A stretch of DNA of 64,000 bases from Emiliania huxleyi CCMP1516 (lineage: Eukaryota; Haptophyta; Isochrysidales; Noelaerhabdaceae), in NCBI RefSeq assembly GCF_000372725.1, contig NW_005200911.1:45550-109549 (forward strand), given 5' to 3'. Each line of letters starts with the position of its first letter. Position 1 is the first letter of the stretch. Below, one piece after another: positions 48,031 to 57,609 of the stretch. The position numbers were made by a program, and so were the translations under genes. Under the pieces are notes generated by a model that saw only the letters and a list, made by a program, of their open reading frames with translations, was not told where the DNA came from and did no database searches.

Positions 48031-48215
48031 GATGAGTGTCTCGCGGCTTCTTCACGCTCCGAGTTGCGTCGCTCACCGCCGGAATTGTCGGCGCCTTTGC
48101 ATCAGCGTTTGTGGTTGTCGAGGGCTGGCCGGTGGTCGACGCGCCTCTACTTTACGGCGACCACGTTTGCAACCATCGGCTTCGGAGACCTGAAGCCTGC
48201 GCGACCTGAAGCCAG
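48031..48215 (+). pseudogene. Potassium-channel pore fragment
   Basis: The frame from ~48031 gives VSRGFFTLRVASLTAGIVGA followed by FASAFVVVEGWPVVDA, a transmembrane helix and pore approach. A one-base frame change near 48147 leads into LYFTATTFATIGFGDLKPA. TIGFGD is the selectivity-filter signature, and the arrangement fits the first pore loop of two-pore-domain K+ channels. The rest of a channel is absent, and a T1 fragment lies about 170 bases downstream. It is therefore a gene remnant, or an exon pair of a gene disrupted by the insertion. Confidence 0.65.
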
Positions 48216-48384
48216 CACCGAGGAAGACCATGAAAAGACCATGCCGGAAGGTTTTTTCTTGGATTTTCTCGCGTTTTTCGAGGTACGACGTGACTTGGCG
48301 GCGTGTTGGCCACTCGTGGCTTCACGGTTAACGTCGGTTTCTGCCTCCTGCCACTCCGTCTCTCCGTGCGTCTCCGAAAGAACA

Positions 48385-48593
48385 GAAAATCAAGAAAATA
48401 GACCAACGCCGTTGGGCAACGCGCAACGGAGGAATGGGAGCACTTGGAGTGGGAGGACGGCACGCCGCCACGCGCCAGCAGGATTTTAAGGAGAGAAGAC
48501 AGGAGTTTGGTGCTAGCCGTTGCCCAACCTTGGCGTCTCCGTCTGCCTCTTCCTATCTCTCTTTGCAGTCTCTCGCCAATTCTCGCCGCCACG
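48385..48593 (-). mobile_element. Diverged, truncated copy of repeat T1
   Basis: The reverse complement aligns with 44190-44398: the CCTCTTCCTATCTCTCTTTG segment (last codons), GGATTTTAAGGAGAG (3' UTR) and a decayed tail (CGAAAGAACAGAAAATCAAG). It ends about 60 bases before the start codon of the GT77 gene, so it may contribute promoter sequence to that gene. Confidence 0.7.
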
Positions 48594-48653
48594 AATCCTT
48601 TTTCTTTGCTTGACGTGCTTTCATGATGTTTGGCAAATAGATCCGTGTGTTAT

Positions 48654-51600
48654 ATGGGCCTGCCGCTCCTCGCACGACTCCTCTTCGCCGTCGCCGCCGC
48701 GCTCGTCCTGTACGCCTGCAGCATGCTTTCGTCGCCGGCGACGGCCCAGGAGCCGAGAAGTTCGCCTCGTTTGTCAAACACAGCCACAGCTGCTACGGCA
48801 GCGGCAGTGGATATCACGCCAGAGTACTGGCTGCCAGCCTCGCTGCCGCATGCCAAGCCGCCGCAGGTGGTCAGCGGTTGCGGACCGGCGCCAGGTCCTC
48901 GAGAGCAGCAGACGCAGCGTCCGAGGCTGCCGCACACGCCGTGCCAAGCAAGCGACGCCGTCGTCTGTGCCATCGCCGCCAGTGCGCCGGGTCACTCGCT
49001 GCTGCTCCTCTCGTCGGTGCTCGGCCAGCCAGCTTCGTCGGTCCTAACAGAGCGCCTCACGGCGGCAAAGGGAGCCGTCTCGCCTGGCCAACTGCTGCTC
49101 GTGGCGACAACTCGCGAGGCGGCCACAGTGGCGCAGTCCCTCGGCGTCGGGTGGTACCTGCCTCGCGAGGCGGGGAGCGGCGCGGCGCCCGCTCGCGTCT
49201 CGGCGGGCGCCCTGTGGCGCGTCGGTGCGCAGCTACTCAGGGCGGGCTGCACGGTCGTGCTGAGCACCTCGCGGGTGTGCGCCCTCGGCGGCGATCATCA
49301 TCCACCTCCCCGCACCTCTCCGCTAACCCGAACCCTCCACCTCAGGTTCGTTGGGCGGCGAGCCCCTTCCCGCATCTCTCGGCTGACGTCGACGTGGAGG
49401 CGGCGGTAGCCGAGACGTAGCCGAGGCTTGGCTGAGATAGGGCTATCGTCGAACGTCGAGGTGCTGCAGCGCGACACGTCCGCGACACGTCCCCGACACG
49501 TCCGCGACACGTCCCCCTCCCCCCTGCAGGCGGCGCAGCTCGGCTCGCAGATGTCGCGCGGCTCGGTGGTCGGCGTGCACGACCCTCCGATGGGCTGGTC
49601 CGCGTACGGCCAGTCCATGGCGTGCCCGATGCTCGACCCCGCCGTCGTCGCCCTCCACCCGACGGCTCCTGCGGCGGAGCTGGCGGCGCAGCTCGCCAAC
49701 CGCTTGCTCGGCTGCGGCGCAGACTGCGAGCGGAGCCGGCCGAGCGGCAGCCTCGCCTTTCTGCTCACGCAGCTCGTGCACCAGCCGGCCCCCAGCGCAG
49801 GCTCGCGCGCCGGCGTCGAGGTCGCCCGAGATCAGCCCGAGACTGGCCGAGCTCGTAGGCGCACGACGGGGACACGCGCGCGGGCGTGTCGATGCGCGTG
49901 CTGCGGCGCGACTGCCTCCTCGGAGGGAGGGGCCTCTTCGGGGGCGGACACGTCGCGACCGCCGCAGCGAGCCGCGACGAGGAGGCGGAGGTCGCGCTCG
50001 AGCAGAGGGCCGGCGTGGACGCGGCGGCGATGGGGCCGGGTCCAAACGACATCCTTCGCAGCGCGCTCTTCTCCGAGGCGCTGCGTGCTCCGCGCCCGCA
50101 GTTCGCAGCCCTCGGCTTGCGACTCACACCGCGCGCCCCACCTCTCCAAGGCGCGCGAGGCCGTGCTCGAGCGCGGCTGCCGCGCGCAGCCCCGCGACGA
50201 GGGGTCCGCCGCCCCGCGCACTCTGAACGACATCCTGCAGCCGGGCGACGCCTTCCCAAAGCCGAGCGCCTGCGCGGCGGACGAAAACATGCGCGCGCTC
50301 TGCGAGCTGCTCAAGGAGGCGGCCATTGGGAGGGAGGCGCCTCGCCGCCCGCCGCCCGGAAGCTCTCCGTCCCTTCACGGCACGACCCGCGAGCCGGCGC
50401 CCCTCTGCACGGTCGGGCTGCTGTGGGAGCAGGTGCTCGCCGCCGTCTCAAACAAGAACATCTTTGCGATGCTCGGCACCTTCCTGGTCGGCTGCGCGCG
50501 CGCAAACATCTCGAACGCCGTCGTCGTCGCGCTCGACGACGCGACGGCCCAGTTCGCGCGCGGCAAGGGGGCGCACACGTACGTGCGGAAGCTGGTGGCG
50601 CGCGGAGGCGAGCGAGCCGAGAGTCGGCCGAGAGCCAGCGCAGATCGAGATTGGTCGAGATTGCATCCCTATAGGCTCGACCGACAACCACGCGACGTCT
50701 GGGCTCAAGTTCGCCGTCTTGCACGAGTTCCTCTCGGCGGGCTGCTCGGTGCTCCTCTCCGACGTCGACGTGTTGTGGATGCAGAACCCGTTCACGCTGC
50801 CCTCCCTCTACCGCGACGCGGACGTGGAGGGGATGACGGACGGCTGGGACGACGTCACCGCGTACGGGTACGAGTGGCCCTCTCACACGCGCAGCCTCCG
50901 GCTCGGCGCGCGCAACTCTGGCCTCTTCTACGTCCGCGCGACCGTCGAGGCGGTGCGGATGATGGCGCGGCTCAAGGGGCGGATGCAGCGCGAGGCGCGA
51001 CCTCCCGCCCGCCCGCACGTTGTCCCGTGCACGTTCTCCCCCCCTCGCCCCCCCTCTCGCCCTCGCCCCCCCCCCCTCGCTTGCCCACGCCCGCCCCTCG
51101 CCGGCGCCGCCTCAGGCGGTGTGGGACCAGACCGCGTACAACGAGGAGATGTGGTGGGCGGCGCTGCCGCGGGAGCCGGCGCACGGCATCGCCGCGCGCG
51201 TGATGAACTACCTCTGCCACATGAACAGCAAGACCTTCTTCCGGTACATGCGCGAGGACGACCAGCTCCTCGCGCGCCACCGCCCCGTCTCGCTGCACAT
51301 CAACTACCACCCCGAGAAGCTGCCGCGCATGGAGGACGCCTTTGCGCGCTACCACGGCGCCGCGCCGGACGTCGACCTCGGCAACGGCCTCGGGCGGCCC
51401 ACCAAGCGCGCTGCGCAGGGCGGGATCCACGCCTGGCACTGGGGGGTCGGCCTCAAGGCGGGCAAGTGGTGCCGCGAGGCGCCTCGCGTCAGAGGCGCGC
51501 CCGGCAGCGCGCTCGGCGGCAGGCTGGTCGCCGCGGGCGGCAGGGCCACCTGGTCGGGCATCAGCGGCCTCCACTTCCACGCGGGCGGCGCGCTCGACAC

Positions 51601-51787
51601 GCCTTGGGGGAGCGGCTCGTGGGGAACGCTGAAGAAGCCGGGCGCGGAGCACGAGGACCTCCTCTTCGCCGACTTTATCGGCCAGCAGCACGTTGTCGGC
51701 CCGCACGCAGACGGCTGGCCGAGGCTGACCTCGACGCGGTGCGCTGACTTTGAGAATGTCACCGTGGTCGTCCACGAGGGAGGGTAG
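48654..51787 (+). CDS. GT77-type glycosyltransferase (RRA/arabinosyltransferase-like) with duplicated N-terminal domain
   Basis: Type II Golgi protein; the start MGLPLLARLLFAVAAALVLY forms a signal anchor. The C-terminal domain is a clear nucleotide-diphospho-sugar transferase of the plant hydroxyproline O-arabinosyltransferase class. Its motifs are NAVVVALDDATAQFARGKG, then STDNHATSGLKFAVLHEFLS, CSVLLSDVDVLWMQNPF (the DVD metal site), EGMTDGWDD, WDQTAYNEEMWWAALPREP, RVMNYLCHMNSKTFFRYMR and LHINYHPEKLPRMEDAF. Supported exons: 48654-49274, 49346-49399, 49530-49787, 49859-~50030, ~50200-50607, 50675-50994 and 51116-51787. The introns are mostly GC-AG. The first half aligns with the same fold, but TSRVRWAASPFPHLSADVDVE replaces SDVDVLWMQNPF, so it lacks the metal site. 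The C-terminal 120 residues are Gly/Trp/His-rich and unique. The acceptor is probably a cell-wall or scale glycoprotein (inference). Confidence 0.85.
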
Positions 51788-52104
51788 AGAGCGGAGAGCA
51801 CCAGAGGGCCGGAGGAGAGTGGCGCACGTTGGCCGTGAGCTCTCTCTCCTACAATGGATGAAAAAACGCCCAAACTCGGGGTGAAGCGGACACGCGGACA
51901 CGGCACACGCCTCTCTGCCGTGCGGCTGCGGGCCCGCGTGCCGCGTCACACGTGGTCGTGCGGGTCCGTGCGCCAGCGCGGGAATCGGCTCTTTGAATCG
52001 ATTGAAACTGACTTTTTTGAGAGCGCGTTGGTCAGGCTTTCACGAATGATATAATGATTAGCGCACACCGCTATCTCTAGGGACTACAAATCACAGCTTA
52101 CTGT
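51788..52104. other. Downstream of the GT77 gene, no gene seen
   Basis: Contains ATCGATTGAAACTGACTTTT and GAATGATATAATGATTAG at 51996-52058, possible 3' signals. No ORF of note. Confidence 0.4.
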
Positions 52105-52575
52105 TGAAGGATAGTAGTATGGCAGTGGGGTCGGAGCAACGGAGGGCGGCCGGGTCGCCCCGGAGCGGCCCCGCGCGGGGAGGTGGGTGGAGGGCGGGCG
52201 CCACGCCATCGGGCAGGCCGCGCGGGGACGCAGCCGGGGCCAGCGCGCGGCGCTAGAGGGCCGGGCGCAAACTTGTTGCACCTGCACCTGCACCTGCACC
52301 TGGGTGCAGCGAGTTTTGGTGGTTCGAAAAGCGGAGCGCGCAGTCCGTTGTGGCTCGAAACGTGATGCCTCCGCCGGGAGACACGGATGGCGCCGGCGGG
52401 AGCGAAGAGGCTGGCGATGCGCCGCATTCGGTCGTCGTCCTGCCGGCGACTAGCGAGCCGGTCGAGCGTGACCAGTCGCACTCGAATCTGAGCAGTACAT
52501 TGAGGCCGTTGGTGGAGAGAGAGCACCGCGAGCGAGGTGACGAGGATGGAGCTGTGGGTGTAGTCAGTCGAGGCA
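52105..52575 (-). repeat. Inverted relative of the MULE interior
   Basis: Matches the reverse complement of about 22005-22470 with ~90% identity, including the CCTGCACCTGCACCTGCACC repeat (52281-52300), of which the other copy has fewer units. No Mutator TIRs flank this copy. Rightwards it continues into sequence not present in the MULE, with a short plus-frame peptide near 52690-52800 (WTKMYTEMGWCDDMRDKLGS) that could be the end of an element-encoded protein. Confidence 0.7.
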
Positions 52576-53139
52576 TGGCCGCGTCGTCCACGACGAGGCG
52601 TCGGAGAATGAGGAGACGTCGGAGAGTCGGGACGGTGATTCTCTTGCCGAGGCCGATGTCTCATAAGGAGGAGCTGACTTTGAGCGCCTTCGCAACGCGG
52701 TTCAATTGTGGACGAAGATGTACACGGAGATGGGATGGTGCGACGACATGCGGGACAAGCTAGGATCGCACATGCTTCTGTATGCTGCATGTTCGTACCG
52801 CGAGATCGAACCGAGGTTTATACGGTTGTGGCTCCAGGGCCCGTCACACCAATCCTCGCTACCCAACGCGGCCAAAGGATATCCACCTCGAGAACCTCGA
52901 GAACCAGGGCCCGGTGCTCCAGGATGCAGCAGCTGCGAACCGGCGCAGGTGTGTCCGCAATGTACTCACTGATGTGGCTCAGCAGGAGGATCAGGACGGC
53001 AACCACGCACGAAAGCCCTCGATTGCCTGCAGCACACACACACACACCTGCAGCAGCCCGGCCTCAGGAACGCTGTGAGCGGCCTCTCGCCGTGACCTAG
53101 ATTCCTCGTCGTTGTCGACACACACATGCGTACATACAC
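52576..53139. other. Possible element remnant and intergenic sequence
   Basis: The plus-frame peptide LRNAVQLWTKMYTEMGWCDD (near 52684-52745), followed by KLGSHMLLYAACSYREIEPR, is protein-like but has no start and no recognised family. A CA microsatellite lies at 53032-53047. The GTGTATGTACGCATGTGTG region (as its complement) precedes the F-box gene. Confidence 0.4.
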
Positions 53140-53696
53140 ATGCCTCCGATCTCTCTCGAGACCCCCGACACGTCCACCGCCATCGCGGGCGTCGAGACAC
53201 CGGACGACCTCCTCGCCCGCCTGGCTTCGGAGCTGTTCGACCCGCTAGCGCCCGCAAGCTGTGTCGCGCTCGGGTCGACCTGCCGTGGCATCCGTAGCGC
53301 GCTGACGAGCGTGCTGGAGGAACTCCGGCAGTCTCGAAGGAGCGCGGAGCAGCTGACTCGCCGGCTCGCACCGCAGACGGGCCTCTTCCCGACAAAGTGC
53401 TGGAGGCTGCAACTCATGCAAGAGCTCAACCTCAACCACTTGCGCGTCGCCGAGATGGCCGACTTTGGCGAGCTGATTGTGCGATCGTCTCCCGCTGAGC
53501 ACTCCCGCGCCCTCGCCCCGCCAGCCCCGACCGCATTCAGGCGATCTGATGTCCTCCGACACACCGCCTCAGGCGAATCGATCGCTGCCGGTTCTGTCCC
53601 GGCTGCTGGCGTCCAACAACACGTCGGGCGGCACGCTGCCTCTGCTCCGCAGCCTAGGGGCGGGTGATTTGCCGTCTCTCGGGTTCCTCACGCTGA
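53140..53696 (+). pseudogene. F-box/LRR-type protein, truncated by repeat T1
   Basis: From Met 53140 (MPPISLETPDTSTAIAGVET) the protein reads LFDPLAPASCVALGSTCRGI then RSALTSVLEELRQSRRSAEQ, an F-box-like helix bundle. I associate this with a large algal family in which it precedes leucine-rich repeats. After residue ~120 the frame degrades. A different frame carries a short LRR-like piece (LPLLRSLGAGDLPSLGFLTL). The match then ends abruptly at the T1 fragment (53697). The gene therefore seems frameshifted and cut off. Normal family members would continue with N-x-I-G-D-x-G repeats. Confidence 0.55.
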
Positions 53697-53858
53697 ACGA
53701 CCCAACCCTTGGGCGTCTGCCTCTTCCTATCTCTCTTCGCAGTCCCGCGCCGATTCTCGCTGCAACCTTCATGCCACCTCGCGGTCGTCCCACTCTCGTC
53801 GTTCTCTCTCCTGTCGCTTCATCCTCTGTCGCGTCGCTCTCCTCTGCCTCGTCCTCCG
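53697..53858 (-). mobile_element. Fragment of repeat T1 (lacks the 3' UTR)
   Basis: The reverse complement matches 44140-44300: CTGCCTCTTCCTATCTCTCT, then ATGCCACCTCGCGGTCGTCC, through CCTCTGCCTCGTCCTCCG. It ends at about the T1 stop codon and lacks the UTR and tail seen in the other copies, so it is truncated at both ends. Confidence 0.75.
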
Positions 53859-53892
53859 TTTATCCCGGTGTGCAAATTCTTTTGCGGCCTCA

Positions 53893-53980
53893 TTCGTCGG
53901 CTGCTACGAGTATAGTCCAGGATGCACAGCACAACGGGCATTCGTCGGCTGCTTTAGTCCAGGATGCACAGCTCAACGGG
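53893..53980 (+). repeat. ~45-bp tandem duplication containing the kinase start
   Basis: TTCGTCGGCTGCT...AGTCCAGGATGCACAGC(A/T)CAACGGG occurs at 53893-53939 and 53941-53980. The kinase ATG at 53964 lies in the second copy. The first copy carries an ATG in the same context, giving an alternative upstream start in another frame. Confidence 0.75.
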
Positions 53981-55226
53981 TGGTGACTCGCCTGACTCGG
54001 TGACCGAGCTCGCGCGGCTCGCCGGGCTCGGCGACGAGCTGCCGAAGGCGGAGGCGGCGGCGGGCTGGGAGGCGGCGGCAAGAGACCCGCTCGGTGAGCC
54101 GGTCTCCTTCTCCGAACTGCAGCCGCTCTCGAAGTTGGGAGCAGGCGAGTTTTGCACTGTGCACTCGGCCTCGTTCCGGGGCTGCATGGTCGCTTTGAAG
54201 CGGCTCCGGAGAGATCTACCTTCCTGCCGAGAGTCGATAGGGCTGGCAGATCTTCAACGAGAAATCGCCATCCTCTCGCGGCTCGAGCACCCGAACATCA
54301 TTCGCATGGTCGCGCACGGCACCGGGAAGGATGGGGCGCCCTTTTGCTGCCTCGAGATGTTTTCGCAGCCGCTGAGTGCGCTCCTGCCCACCTCGACGGG
54401 CGTGCTTGCGCACAAGTGGGAGGCGCGCCAGTGGCCTCTCGCCCGCGGGCTCTCGGTCGGGCTGCAGCTCGCGAGGGCGCTGCGGCATTGCCACGACGAG
54501 TTCCTGCCCGGATACAGGTGGCTCTCCCCGATCGGTTGTATTGAGACACCGCGACTGGGCCGTTTTGTAGACACATCCCACCCTCGCCAGACGGCCCACC
54601 GGCCGGCCGGCTGGCTCCGACTGCCCCCACCCACGCTTCACGCCGCCACCTGCCCGCCACCCTGCAGGCTCTTCCATCGCGACATCAAGCCAAACAACGT
54701 CGGCGTTTTCGCCGACGGGCGCGTGGTGCTCGCCGACTTCGGGCTGCTCGCGCTGTGGGAGAAGGACGCGGCCGACGACGACGCCGCCCGGCAGCTCACC
54801 GGCATGACGGGCTCGCTCCGGTACATGGCGCCCGAGGTCGCCCTCTCGCAGCCGTACAACCACAAGGCGGAGGTCTTCTCCTTCACCTCGCTGCTGTACC
54901 ACATGCTCTCGCGCCGCAAGCCCTTCGAGTTCATGACGCCCTCGGTCTTCCTGCGCGAGGTGTGCTGCGGAGGCAACCGGCCTCCACTCGGCAAGGCGTG
55001 GCCCTTCCAGCTGCACGCCCTCGTGAAGGCGGGCTGGTCCTCCACCGCGTCGCACCGGCCAGAGTTCGCGGAGGTCGTGCGCGTCCTCGAGGAGACGGCG
55101 AGGGAGGTGTCCGCGGCGGGCGGGCATGCCTTCCTGGGCGGGCGGACGCCCGACGCCGGCCGTCGCCTTCTTCTTGATCCGCCGCGGATGAGTCGGATTC
55201 AGAGCGCTCGTAGCTTCGCGCAGTAG
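53964..55226 (+). CDS. Serine/threonine (TKL/MAP3K-like) protein kinase
   Basis: Two exons, 53964-54517 and 54668-55226; the GT-AG intron of 150 bp splits HCHDEFLPGYR from LFHRDIKPNN (about 370 aa). All catalytic elements are intact: LGAGEFCTVHSASF (Gly-rich loop), CMVALKRLR (ATP-anchoring Lys), LQREIAILSRLEHPNII (the alpha-C Glu), HRDIKPNN (catalytic loop), VVLADFGLLAL (DFG), TGSLRYMAPEVA (APE) and AEVFSFTSLLYHML. The N-terminal ~45 residues are acidic and low-complexity. The C-terminal 40 are basic and Ser/Arg-rich. The intron is a multiple of three and has no stop in frame, so an unspliced message would encode a kinase with a 50-residue insert just before the catalytic loop. The family assignment is by motif flavour only. 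Confidence 0.85.
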   Translation: MHSSTGGDSPDSVTELARLAGLGDELPKAEAAAGWEAAARDPLGEPVSFSELQPLSKLGAGEFCTVHSASFRGCMVALKRLRRDLPSCRESIGLADLQREIAILSRLEHPNIIRMVAHGTGKDGAPFCCLEMFSQPLSALLPTSTGVLAHKWEARQWPLARGLSVGLQLARALRHCHDEFLPGYRWLSPIGCIETPRLGRFVDTSHPRQTAHRPAGWLRLPPPTLHAATCPPPCRLFHRDIKPNNVGVFADGRVVLADFGLLALWEKDAADDDAARQLTGMTGSLRYMAPEVALSQPYNHKAEVFSFTSLLYHMLSRRKPFEFMTPSVFLREVCCGGNRPPLGKAWPFQLHALVKAGWSSTASHRPEFAEVVRVLEETAREVSAAGGHAFLGGRTPDAGRRLLLDPPRMSRIQSARSFAQ

Positions 55227-55553
55227 CGCGGACGCCGTCGTTGGGTTCCGAGAGTTTTTCTGATGTAAATGTCGCATGTGCATAATGTGCAAGAACGTAC
55301 CTCGATGCATGCACGTGTACAACACGCACCTGTAGAGTGTTATGCAGAGAGAGTGCTGTGTTTATCCTGTCTGTAAATAAAGCCGTACATGTACTTTACA
55401 AGAGCGCCTTATAGAGTACGTAGCTGTCACATACACTGTATATGAGCCGTGGAACATACACATGCCACATACACACACCGACGTTCTCGGAGTGGTCTCT
55501 CCGAGGACCGAGCGCTGCACGTACATCTTTTCCTCTCGAGCTAAAGCTCCGCC
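55227..55553. other. Convergent intergenic region
   Basis: 3' ends of the kinase and TMEM53-like genes. TGTAAATAAAGCC at 55371-55383 is a good AATAAA polyadenylation signal for the kinase transcript. No gene. Confidence 0.6.
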
Positions 55554-56878
55554 TCAGCGGATAGCGCCCGCCGCTAGGCCGGCCGGCGCCCCCGCGAATG
55601 CCTCGCGCACCACGCGTGCCACCACCTGCTCGTACCTCCCCGGGTCGGCGGGCAGGTGCGACACGTGCTGCGTCCCTTCGAAGACCGCCTCCTCCACGGC
55701 GCTGCCCGCCTCGCGCCACTTGTCAAAGACCGCCTAGAGACAGGCAGGCAGAGTCGCGCAAGCGTCGCCCTCGCCCCCCCCCTCCCCTCCCGCCGCGGGG
55801 CGGAGTCTCGCCCGGATGTCCTCGCTCCGCGTGACCGTGTCCGCCTCGGAGTAGATCACCGCCGTGGGCACCTACGGAGGACAGGCGGCGGGACGTGTCG
55901 GCGACGCGTCCGTCTCTCCCCGAGCGCGTCCGCCGGAGTCGGCGCCGCGAGCGGCGACGAGAAGCCGGCGCCGAATGCCTTGCCGTGCATCGCGTCGCTC
56001 GAGGCCTGCATGGCCGGGCGGGAGGAGGGCAAGAGGCTCGCACACGCCGCCATCAGCGTGATTACACGAGCTGCGAACGGCGCCTCTCCTCCAACCATGA
56101 GCACGTGGTGCGGCGGATCGGCTTGCCGAGCTGACATCTCCTCTCCTCTCTCTGACGGGTGTCATAGGTAACAGGCCTGGTAGTACTGCCTCATCGGGCC
56201 GCTCGGAGAGAGGTACGCCTCGAGCGCACTCTGCAGCAGCCGCTGGCCCACCGTCCCCTCCGACCGGCCGGCGACACCGCCGTCCATAATGGCCCGGCTC
56301 AGCCCAAAGGGCACGCCGCTCGCGTCGACGGGGCTGTCCCAGACGGAGCCCTTGATGCGAGCCGCAAAGTCGGCGCCCTCTGCACCGCGACGGCCCAGCT
56401 CCGTCAAGAGGTTGCCGTACATAAAGGCGCCCGCCGAGAAGCCCTGCACCATTATGGGCCTCTCCCGCGTATCGGCCGCAGATAGGACGTCGGCGATACA
56501 TTTCATCGTGCTTTCGCCACGCGAGACGGGCAGTGCGACATGTTGCGGCTTGAGGAGCAGCGCGATGACGTCGACGCCGCGGCGAGTGTAAAGGTCAGCG
56601 TACTTGCGCAACGCCCGCTCGCCGCAGCCGACCCAGCCGAGCAAGCAGGCGACCGGGGTTCGCCCGGCCGGCAGCGCTCGCTGGGCCCGCTCCTTTGTCG
56701 AGTCGCGGCCGGCTGGCAGAAAGATGGTGTGCGGCGGGAGTGAGTGCGCTGCTCGTGAGCAGACGAGGCGATCCCAGACTGTCCGAGTTGTCTGGCGTCG
56801 TCGGCCCAGCAGCATCGTTGCGGGCGTCGTGAGCGCGAGAGAGGAATGAGATCCGAAACAACTCCCTCGGACAACCAA
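55554..56878 (-). CDS. TMEM53: TMEM53/DUF829-like alpha/beta hydrolase
   Basis: Four exons fit in phase 0: 56878-56177, 56005-55928, 55871-55812 and 55733-55554 (339 aa). All three introns are GC-AG. The core shows TPVACLLGWVGCGERALRKY, then ADLYTRRGVDVIALLL. The nucleophile elbow is VQGFSAGAFMYGNLL (GxSxG), followed by VPTAVIYSEADTVTRSEDI (the Asp of the triad) and EEAVFEGTQHVSHLPADPG (the His). This order matches DUF829 proteins; TMEM53 itself is a nuclear-membrane protein. Here the N-terminal 60 residues are Arg-rich with a mild hydrophobic patch (LALTTPATMLL), and the mature start could be Met 56815. Substrate unknown. All three triad positions are present, so it is probably an active esterase or lipase. 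Confidence 0.85.
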
Positions 56879-57609
56879 CTGGGCACGGGACTGGCGCGCG
56901 TCGGCAGTCGTCGAGATTTCTTCTATTCGAGCCTTGGAGAGAGAGAGAGAGATTCTCTCTCTCTAGCCTTGGTGTGATTGACGGTACGACTTGGGCGTGC
57001 TGGCCCCCTGTCTGTGAGAGCGGGCATGTACGTATGTTACATGTATTAAAAAAATTCTTTCGTGCCTTGCTTGTGTGTGTTTGTGTGTGACTGTGCGGCA
57101 CTTTACGTTTCATAAATCTCTCCCTCTCCTCTCACCACCACCCAGGACTGGACACCAACGCGGTATGGGTGGACGCTAGACAGATGATGACGACACGCAC
57201 GAGCGACACACAGACACAAACAAGCTCACAAGACACACAGCCAGCTGGCTGCCACACACCCTGAGTTGGCGTACACATAACTCAAGGCCACATCCTCCCT
57301 GTCGCCCCCCCCAGCACTCCAAGGTGCCAAGAGAAACAAACAAGGGCACAACAAACAACAGACGATAGGAAGTGACATGTGAGGCTAGAGCAGCATGCTC
57401 CACCTCTAGCAATCTCTCCGGCCGGCGAGGCACGGACGAGACCGTGTGTGGGGTCTAAGTGAGGTGTCTATGGACGCTCTCCTCACGGGCTAGCTGCCTG
57501 CGGCTAGCCTTCTCTCGCACTCACGGACAGTGACAATCAAATGGGTGAGTGTTTGCGAGCAGAGGCGCGTGGGCTAAATCTAGGCCGCACGTCGTGGCAC
57601 TATGACGAA
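56879..57609. other. Intergenic region with simple repeats
   Basis: Includes an inverted GAGAGAGAGA / TCTCTCTCTC pair (56937-56965) and a GT-rich stretch (57069-57090). A copy of the motif GGACACCAACGCGGTATGGG (57150-57169) is shared with 62998-63017. No gene. Confidence 0.5.
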
